Below, in pieces: positions 56,202 to 64,000 of a DNA stretch of 64,000 nucleotides. The position numbers and the translations under genes were made by a program. Source of the DNA: Zizania palustris (Eukaryota > Streptophyta > Magnoliopsida > Poales > Poaceae); assembly GCA_019279435.1 (NCBI GenBank), contig JAAALK010000082.1, forward strand, positions 16,149,116-16,213,115, in the 5' to 3' direction. The notes below the pieces were generated by a model. The model searched no databases and had not been told where the DNA came from. It was given only the letters and a program-made list of their open reading frames with translations. The number at the start of each line of letters is the position of its first letter. Positions within the stretch are counted from its first letter, which is position 1.

Positions 56202-58919
56202 ATGACTTCTTATGGAAAAGTCCCGTTTCTTGAGGTCTTTGGCTATAACTATTGGAAGACTCGCATGTGGACCTATCTATTGAGCTAGAGCTCAGGGATT
56301 TCGGATATGCGTGTTCATGCTACTTTCACTATGCTTTCGACTGCAGAGCATACTACCCTTGAGATAGTCGCTCTACATGACCTGAACACCATGGCAGTGA
56401 ACATACTGTTTTCTGGTTTAGGTCCAAGCGAGTTTGAGCGTGTTATCCATCTTGACACTGCTCGAGAGATCTGGGCTACCCTCTAGGCACACCATGAGGG
56501 GACAGCTCAGGTCAAGGCTCGGCTCTATCATACCTACTGACGAGAATACGAAAATTTCTCACAGAAGCTGGGTGAGACTGTTGAAGCTTTGTTTGGTTGC
56601 TTTCAGTCGATCATCAACAAGCTTTGGCCAACAAGACCGATCGAGATCAGCTAGTCTCACATAATGAACAGGTGCTCAAGGTTCTTCATACATTGGACCT
56701 TAAGATCTAGGAGATCAAGGTATCCGCTATTGTTGAGAGCGCTTCCTATGATACCTTGACTATCGCAGAGCTTTTCAGCAAACTCAAGGCCTCAGAGGTT
56801 GATATCCAGTTGAGATCAAATCTCACTGGTTCTGGATAAAAAACCCTAGCCCTTGTGACACCTTTTGCTGATCCTGCTGCTTTGAGTTTTGCTTTGTCCT
56901 CTTTGATGTCTATCACTGAGGACCAATTGTATTTGCTAGGAGATGATGACCTATGTCTTTTCAATAGTTGTGTTCATCGTGTCTATGATAAGAGAATGTT
57001 CAAACGACATGGCACAAAACATGGTTGCTTTGAGTGTGGTGATCCAGGTCATTTCATCGCCGACTGCCCCAAGCAGAACACACACAAGAAGGACACCGGC
57101 GGTGGCTCCTATGACTCCAACAAGCACAACAGCTCCACCTTCACCAAGGGCAATCCCAAAATGAAGTTCTTTCGTAAGGCCCTAAAAAAATACTAGCGCG
57201 AGAACAAGAAGCGAGGCAAGGCCTTCTTTGCCGAGATGGAGATGACCTACTCCAAGTGATCATCCTCTTCTTCCTCTTCATCAAGATCAAGTGATGAAGA
57301 GATCATGATCAAGAAGGGGAAGGACAAGGATGATCTGGTGGGCCTCTTCTTCATGGCTTTGGGAGACAAGCCGAAGACTCGTTCACACCGCAGCTGAAGA
57401 TCCCGCAAGAGCATCTGCTCAATGGCTCTTGGAGTCTTGGGTATAAAGAAGATAAGGGATCCTCCAACAACTATGATGATGATGATGATGAGAAGGTATC
57501 TTCCTACGAACGTGAAGTCGTCAAATTACTTGAAGAGAACCGTTAGGAGTTGAAATATCGAGATAAACTGCTTAGAGTGGCTAAGAAGAGGATAGATGAG
57601 CTTGAGAGTGAGCTTTCTATGGCCAATAGAAATATTAAGAGTCTATCTTATTTCAGTTGCATGGGTGAGAGCAGTGATTGTCCCAACTGTGAGGTGTTGT
57701 TGTGTGACCTGACTACTTTGAAGTCCAGGTACACAGAGAGGGTTGATGAGAGAGACGCTTTGGCCACTGAGCTTGAAAGCGCTCAGGTGGAGCTGAAAGA
57801 TGCTCATGCCACTGTTGTCATGCCCTATAGAGACTGCCCATCCCATTTAGCTGTGTTAGCTTAGCTGAGAGCAAAGAGTGATGAGCAGTCGGGCGAGCTA
57901 GAGAGAGTTTGCGCTGAGTTAGAGCAGACTAAGCTTGAGCTTGAGACATTGTCAGTTCCACCCATTGTCTGTGAGAACTTCTTGTCTCTAAGGTTGGAGC
58001 TGATCAAGCTGAAAGCTGAGAAGTCTTTTCAAGTTGGTGGAGAGTGTGAAATCTGCTTGTCTTAGGTGGAGGTGCTAGCGTCCTTGAGAGAGGATCTAGC
58101 TGATGCTCAGAATGAGAACTCTTACCTCCGTCAGATCCTGAGTTGGGTGAGTGCTAGAGAGCCACAGCTCGGCATGATGATCCAGCAATTCAAGAGGCAT
58201 GATGGGTTTGGAGTAGGTTACACCTACACCAAGGCTAACTTTGAGAGTGCCTGAGCCATGTAGTGGAGTATAGTAAGATGACTCTAGAGCAGAGATATCC
58301 CATGACTCACTCCATTGAGTCTTTTTAGGCCTGTCAGCCCAAGGAAGGAGTGTTCCAAGAAAAACCTAAAGCTCCACCCAAGAAGCCTATCTGGATCCCT
58401 AAGCCCAAGCACCTTAACACTTCCCTTGACTCTCTACCTAGACCCTCTCACACCAAAGAGCCTACACCCAACACCACCAAGCCCAAGAAACGCAAGCCTC
58501 AACCACATCCCAAGAAGCCTACCTATCATTGTGAGTTATGTTAGAGAGATGGGCATTTTGCGGAGTTTTGCTTCAGGAGGAAGCGGGTTGAGAGTGTAGA
58601 GAGAGCTCTAGGTGGGCAGGAGTAGTTCTACCAACAGGGTGGTAGATAGAGAGTCCCTCGACGTTGAGAGAGGCTAGTGGCCAGGGCGCATTGAGAGTGC
58701 TCCAGAGGGTGGTTTTCACTCCGATAGTGTTCCAGGTCGTTCTGGATACGAGTTTGGACCTTGTCGCCAAGACACTAGGCAAAACAGAGGACCGCACTTT
58801 GAGTCATGCTTTGGTCTAGACTCTTACACTTCTTTCTGCTTTCCATCTTTTGAGCAAATGGCTCGACACTGGTTCAGCTCTTTTGCTAAACCTGGTGTTG
58901 GACCGTTTACTCCCCATTA
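56202..58919 (+). pseudogene. gag: Gag of element F
   Basis: Starts MTSYGKVPFLEVFGYNYWKT, the Sirevirus gag N-terminus, with the YWK motif that is mutated in H. Gag helices follow with stops from 56285 on (NILFSGLGPSEFERVIHLD near 56400). Zinc knuckle CFECGDPGHFIADC near 57027-57068. A Ser/acidic patch (57240-57300) and a coiled coil at 57550-58250 follow. The second Cys-His box near 58525-58570 is interrupted by a TAG. I count well over five stops. Confidence 0.82.
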
Positions 58920-58929
58920 TGACCATTGA

Positions 58930-60013
58930 TTTTGCAGGATCGAGGTCTAGAGGACATATGGATCATGGATTCGGGATGCTCTCGCCACATGATGGGACAT
59001 CGCAGATGGTTCTCTAGCCTCACTTCCCCGAGCTCCAAGGAGTACATCACATTCGGGAACAATGGTCAAGGGAAGGTACATGGCATTGGTTCGATTCACA
59101 TTTCTAAGCATTTATCCTTGAAGAATGTTGCTTTGGTTGGAAATTTGGGTTTCAATTTGGTTTTTGTTTCGCAACTTCTTGAGGAGGGCTTAGAGTTTCA
59201 TTTTCAAAAGGGCATGTTATCTATTGTTGATTCTAGAGGATCCTCAGTTTGCTAGATCTTACCCTTCGGTAAGGTTTTTCAGATTGATTTCTCTAGCTCT
59301 TTTGGTCCTTCTCGCTGTTTGATCGCTGGATCCTCTTCTAAGCTCTAGAGGTGGCATGGGAGCTTAGGTCATTTGATCTTTGATCTGCTAGTCAAATTGA
59401 GTTCTAAGGACCTCATACGAGGATTGCCCAAGCTTAAGATGGAGAACGATATAGTTTGCCATCCTCGTCGACATGGGAAGATGGTTGCCGCTTCTCACAC
59501 ACCTATGACTCAGGTGATGACTTCGTACCTAGGAGAGCTATTACACAAGGATACTGTTGGTCCATCTCAGGTACGTTCAGTTGGTGGGAACTTGTACTCA
59601 CTTGTGATTGTTGATGACTTTTCTAGATTCTCGTGGGTTTTCTTTTTGAAGTTTAAGGATGAGGCTTTCATTTTGTTCATGACCTGATCCTGAAGCTGAA
59701 GAATGAGAACAATGGTCGGATGCGAGCAATTCACTTTGACAATGGCTCTAAGTTCAAGAATTCTCAGTTCGTTAGCTTCTGTAATGATCAGGGTCTTGAG
59801 CACCAATTTTCTGCCCCTTATATTCCCCCACAGAATGGCATTGTGGAACGAAATAACCACGCTCTAGTTGATATGGCTAGGATGATGCTCGATGAGCATA
59901 GGAATCTTAGGACCTTTTGGGCTGAAGCTATGAACACAACTTGCTATCTGGCCAACCATATTTTTCTTAGAGCTTACCTAGGTAATACATCATATGAGTT
60001 GTGGTTTGGCAAA
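58930..60013 (+). pseudogene. pol: Protease and integrase (5' part) of element F
   Basis: Protease WIMDSGCSRHMMGH starts at 58959. The GAG-pre-integrase remnant is at 59340-59490 (LIRGLPKLKMEND, HGKMVAASH). Integrase core: VIVDDFSRFSWVFFLKFKDE near 59610, FDNGSKFKN near 59735, NGIVERNNHALVDMA near 59835. The last residues SYELWFGK are cut by the LTR of G. Breaks: stops near 59255 and 59347 and a frameshift near 59690. Confidence 0.85.
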
Positions 60014-60507
60014 TGTTGGGGGAAAATATTTCATCCTTAGGTTCTCTACAGCAATAAGACAAAGCCAATCTACTAAACCGAAGTTCCAGTATTAACTCCG
60101 GTTTAGTACATGATCAAGCTCGAAGAATCCATGCAGACTTCTGTTCGGAGTATGACTTCGAAGGTTGAATCTTTAGAGAGCTTATCTGCTAGCGAGGATG
60201 GAAGACTTATCTTCTTTTTGATTAGATTAGTCTTTTACCATTTTAACCCTATTAGGGGTACCGAATAGTTTTTACTATTTCGGTTGTAATTGAGGGGTAA
60301 AAAGGTCTTTTCCTTAAAATTTTTACCTATAAATACCCCCCTTCTCACCCTGTAATAGGCATCAAATACTCAGTTATTCAATACACAACTTCAAACTGCT
60401 TCGAGCTATTATCCCATTCGGAGGCTTGAAATAGTTCACTTCACAAACACTTCGTTTGTTAGTTCTTAATCTCCGAAAACCTGTTAGCGAAATCTTTTAC
60501 GCCAACA
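60014..60507 (+). repeat. 5' LTR of element G
   Basis: 494 bp, from TGTTGGGGGAAAATATTTC to TTTTACGCCAACA. TATA box CCTATAAATACCCCCC near 60328-60336. The termini are the same as in E, but the middle is diverged. Confidence 0.88.
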
Positions 60508-60528
60508 GTTGGCGCCGTCCGTGGGGAA
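60508..60528 (+). other. Primer-binding site of element G
   Basis: GTTGGCGCCGTCCGTGGGGA directly after the LTR, the same as in E. Confidence 0.8.
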
Positions 60529-60570
60529 CCTAGTCCAAAAAACTTTGTTCTCTACCAATTTCTTAGAACC

Positions 60571-63500
60571 ATGCCTCCTAAGCGGAGCTCAGGTGGTAGT
60601 CCTACTCGGAGGTCCCCTCGGACCTCCAGAGCGAGATCTTCAAATACAGTTGAGGTCAGAGGACTTTCAGTAGTTCCTCCACCTCAGACCCTCGAAGGGA
60701 ATTCCCTTCCTCAAGCATACAAAGTTTCTCCTCCAACTCCATCTATGCTTCGGCCAGACGGAGTCCCTCCTCCAACTCCGATTGTGCTTCGAACTGACAT
60801 GTACAGTTCTCAAGACCTGGAAGATCCTTCCGGAAGAAATGAATACAGTCTTGGCGACATGGTGACCCAGATGGCTAGTCTCCAAGCTGAAGTGGCGAGG
60901 TGGAGGCAAGAAGCTGCAGATAGGCTTTGTTCTTAGGCCACCCCGATCATTCCCGAAGTGCCTCAAGACGACAACTCTCTTCTTTATCCCGAAGCCCCAG
61001 AGAACGCTTCCTTCGATAGTGAGTCTCCGCTACATCCGAGTTACAGAAAGTGTGCTTCGACCCTAAGTTTAAAACTTCAAAGCTCTATAAGTACTCTAGA
61101 GAAGAGGACCCGGGGGAGTTCTCCCATTCGTATGCTTTGGAAATTGAGGCCAGCGGAGGAGTTCGAGACATCATGGCCAAGTGTTTCCCCCTTGCTCTAG
61201 AAGGGGTGGCTTTGCGTTGGTTCTGGTCCTTGAAGCCAGGATCAATTAGAACCTGGGAGCAGTTAAGGAGGAAGTTTTTAAGTAACTTTCAAGGTACCTT
61301 CGTACCACCAATGTCCACGAGAAGTCTTTTCTAGGTGAACCAGCTACCTGGAGAAACCTTAAGACAATTTTTCAAGCACTTCGCTCATACGAAGTTGCAA
61401 ATACGGGGACTGTATACGTCATCCGTGGTTGATGCAGCCCGAGAGGGAGTTACCAATGCGGGCCTCCTTGATAAACTTCATCGAAAACAGATATCCTCTG
61501 TAGCACAGCTGATGGCCTATTTTGAAGAATATGCTAGGTCAGAAGAAGGGTGGATCCGAAGAACAGCTTCAACTCCATCAATCATGCAAGAAGTCAAGCT
61601 CGAAGTGAAGACTTCAACACCTTCGCAGGGGCCTAGAATCGAGGTCCAACATGACAGGCGTCGGGGGGAAAAAGCATCCTCGCTCTGAAGTTCTGAACAA
61701 TGCTCCTCCGCAGAAATTTGCCCCTAGAAATCCACAAGCTTCGGGAAGCAAGACCAGCAGTAGGAGGCCGCCAAGGAAGCCGGCTGGTAAGGCCCAGACC
61801 TTCTTCTGCTGTGTTCATGGTGAAAATCGGAGTCACGCTACTGATGCATGCAAGTCTATACTCGCTTTAAGAGGCGAGTACCTTGAAAGGACCTCTAGTC
61901 GAGGCACTACTGACCGAGTCCCTTCCGAGGCACGTCTGGAGCCTATGCAGGCTGTCGCACGTGTGGACAACTTCGACTCTGCAAGACAACCTCCGGTGAT
62001 CAATATTATGCCACCTCTGAAGCAGGAAGATGGCCAAGATCAGGGCAAAAGGGTAGTCCTCCCCATTTCTGGAGAAGGGACCCTCGGCAGTATGTCGAAG
62101 AGACAACGAAGAGAATATGTCCGGGAAGTAGGCCATATTGGAACTTCTTCGTCTGCAACTACCATGCCTGAGTGGTCCCATGTGCCGATATCTTTCTCTA
62201 CAAATGATGCAGCTGGCATAAAGTTTCCACATGCAGATCCCCTTATTATTACTGCTGATATAGCAGGGACCAAAGTCCAGAGAGTGCTGATTGACGGAGG
62301 GAGTTCAGCAGATATCATGTTCGTTCAAGCCTTCGATCAGCTCTGTATTTCCAGGAAACATCTCCTCCCTGCAGCTCATCCCATGCAAGGCTTCGCAGGA
62401 CCTCCTCTTGATGCCCTCGGCCAGATAGGTCTGGAGGTTGCTTTCGTTGAGGGGCTCCTAGCAAGGACGGAGGAAGTAATCTTCGATGTTGTAGATGCCC
62501 CTTATGCATATAATGTTATCTTTGGAAGGGGCATGTTAAATCAGTTCGGAGTCATGGCGCATCATAACTATTTATGTATGAAGATGCCCACGCAAGCGGG
62601 AGTACTCACTGTCTTCGGAGATCAAGCCACTGCGCGAAGAGCAAAATATGGTCATGGTCCCCCTCTCGACCCGAGACAAGTGAACAATGTACAAGGCAAT
62701 CCGGAGGATATCTCTGCTCCAGGCGAACCATCGAAGAAGTCCTTCCCAAGACCCAACCCTGACGGAGAAATTATAACTAAGGTTATTGTAAAAGACGACA
62801 AAGACTATTCTTTTCAGTTCGACAAAGATTTGCCTCCAGAAATCACTACTTCGTTAGAAAAAGTAGTTGAAGAAAATTTGGATGTCTTTGCTTGGTCTCA
62901 TGAAGACATTCTGGGAGTCAGTCGAGATATCATTGAGCATAGCTTGCTTGTGAACCCGAGGGTTCGACATGTTCGACAAGGACTTCGGAAGTTATCCATA
63001 GAGAGGGCCATCCTTGCTAAAGGAGAAGTGGGAAAATTGGTGAAGGCTAGGATCATCAGAGAAGTAGCTCATACGGAGTAGTTAGCTAACCTAGTCTTCA
63101 TCAGAAAGAAATCCTCTGGGAAGTAGCACATGTGTATTGATTTTACATCTTTGAATAAAGCATGCCCACGTGACCCCTATCCCATGCCCCGAATTGATCA
63201 ATTAGTTGATTCCACTGCTGGTTCGGAGTTATTAAGCTTCCTAGACGCGTATTCTGGCTACCATCAAATTTGGTTAAAGCGCGAAGATGAAATTAAAACA
63301 AGCTTTGTAACTCCTTCGGGAGTCTTTTGTTATGTAAGAATGCCTTTTGGATTAAGAAATGCTAGGGCAACTTTTTCGAGGTTAATTGCTAAAGCTCTAG
63401 GTCATCAAATAGGTCGCAATGTAGAAGCCTATATGGATGATATTGTAATAAAGAGTGCTTTAAAGCACCAACATAGCCTAGACTTAGCAGAAATGTTTGA

Positions 63501-64000
63501 TAGCCCTCGGGCATGTGGAGTCCGTCTCAACCCCAAAAAATGTATCTTCGGGGCTCAAGCTAGAAAGTTGCTAGGGTATCTAGTTTCGAGTAGAGGGATT
63601 TACGCTAGCCCTACTCAAATAACTGCATTGCAAAGGATGGCTCCGACGGAAAATTTAAAGCAGGTGCAAAAGCTAGCTGGTCGTCTAGCAGCACTTAGTA
63701 GATTTCTAGCAAGGTCTGCGAAACAAAGTCTGCCTATTTTCAAAGCATTGAAAGGGTCCGAAGATTTTGCATGGACACCGGAGTGTCAAAAGAGTTTTGA
63801 CGATATTAAAAATTATCTAAAAAACCTCGCTACACTCAATGTGCCCATTGCAGACGAAACCCTACTCCTCTACCTTGCAACTACTAGCTCTGCTGTCAGT
63901 GCAGTCCTTGTCAGAGAAGTTGATTTCAATGGGAAGTTGGTGCAGAATCCAGTCTATTTGGTGTATCCGAAGCCTTATCTAGAGCAAAAACAAGATATTC
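60571..64000 (+). pseudogene. gag-pol: Gag-Pol of element G (decayed, runs off the window)
   Basis: The start MPPKRSSGGSPTRRSPRTSR is at 60571. Gag core near 61090-61330 (GEFSHSYALEIEASGG). Cys-His box CCVHGENRSHATDAC near 61808. Protease IDGGSSADIMF near 62292. RT CIDFTSLNKACPRDPYPMPR near 63130 and YMDDIVIKSALKH near 63432. RNase H starts near 63840. Breaks: TAG at 60934-60936, a lost base near 61043, TAG at 61332-61334, a frameshift near 61660, TAG at 63079-63081 and 63124-63126. The last two stand where related copies have Trp (AHTEWLAN, SGKWRMC). Confidence 0.88.

Larger units (their letters stand above)
54613..60013 (+). mobile_element. Element F: decayed Sirevirus-type Ty1/copia element, cut by G
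   Basis: 5' LTR (about 54613-56136), iMet-type PBS, gag, protease and integrase are present. The sequence stops in the middle of the integrase at 60013, where the LTR of G begins. RT, RNase H and the 3' LTR must lie beyond the window. Many stops and frameshifts make it older than H. Confidence 0.85.
60014..64000 (+). mobile_element. Element G: Retand-like gypsy element related to E, 5' part
   Basis: 5' LTR 60014-60507, PBS at 60508, gag-pol to the window end in the RNase H region. Protein motifs are closer to E than to B (same MPPKRSS start, same protease/RT wording). It sits in the integrase of F; the expected duplication on the left is GCAAA (60009-60013), with the partner outside the window. 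Confidence 0.88.

Overview
The window is a block of nested plant LTR retrotransposons. I find no host gene, tRNA, rRNA or CRISPR array. Chromovirus-free Ty3/gypsy elements of the Tat/Retand type and Ty1/copia elements of the Sirevirus (SIRE) type, together with PF04195-like and plant-mobile-domain-like (PMD-like) proteins, point to an angiosperm, probably a monocot. The species cannot be fixed from this sequence. A 1,000-N gap flanked by a near-identical repeat shows that this is a draft scaffold.

Layout, left to right. (A) Positions 1-7900 hold a minus-strand Tat-type element: decayed gag at 507-2599 and a 5' LTR at 2630-7900. That LTR is split by a solo Sirevirus-type LTR (3634-6178, TSD AACTT) and by a solo LTR of its own family (6507-7871). 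(D') An old LTR at 7901-8470 continues at 53562-54085. It was split by element C (8471-53561, minus, TSD CACAC, LTRs of about 1.13 kb), which has only gag-protease plus an opposite-strand PMD-like ORF. Two elements entered the gag of C. B (14592-26545, plus, TSD ACTAA) is nearly complete. E (26888-51781, minus, TSD CATTG) has its pol split by a Sirevirus H (36247-47168, minus, TSD TGTCC). On the right, D' internal sequence is followed by a decayed Sirevirus F (about 54613-60013, plus). F is interrupted in its integrase by a Retand-like element G (60014 to the window end, plus).

The most interesting result is an opposite-strand gene between pol and the 3' LTR. B and E, which are clearly diverged, carry the same five-exon gene (PF04195-like N-terminal region, coiled-coil middle, acidic C-terminus). 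Intron positions match, and phases match apart from one frameshifted exon in B. Each copy has its own TATA-like box about 110-120 bp before the ATG. In E all 1,106 codons are open although gag-pol is broken. C carries an unrelated PMD-like ORF in the same slot, again behind a TATA box. In B and E a short tandem repeat separates the two convergent genes. Opposite-strand ORFs are known in Tat-lineage elements (for example maize Grande), so the novelty lies in the conserved spliced structure, the promoter spacing and the exchange of the protein module.

Relative ages follow from the nesting: D' is oldest; A, C and F entered it; B and E entered C; H entered E; G entered F. Many of the in-frame stops read as CAG/CAA or TGG turned into TAG/TAA, as expected from deamination of methylated cytosine.
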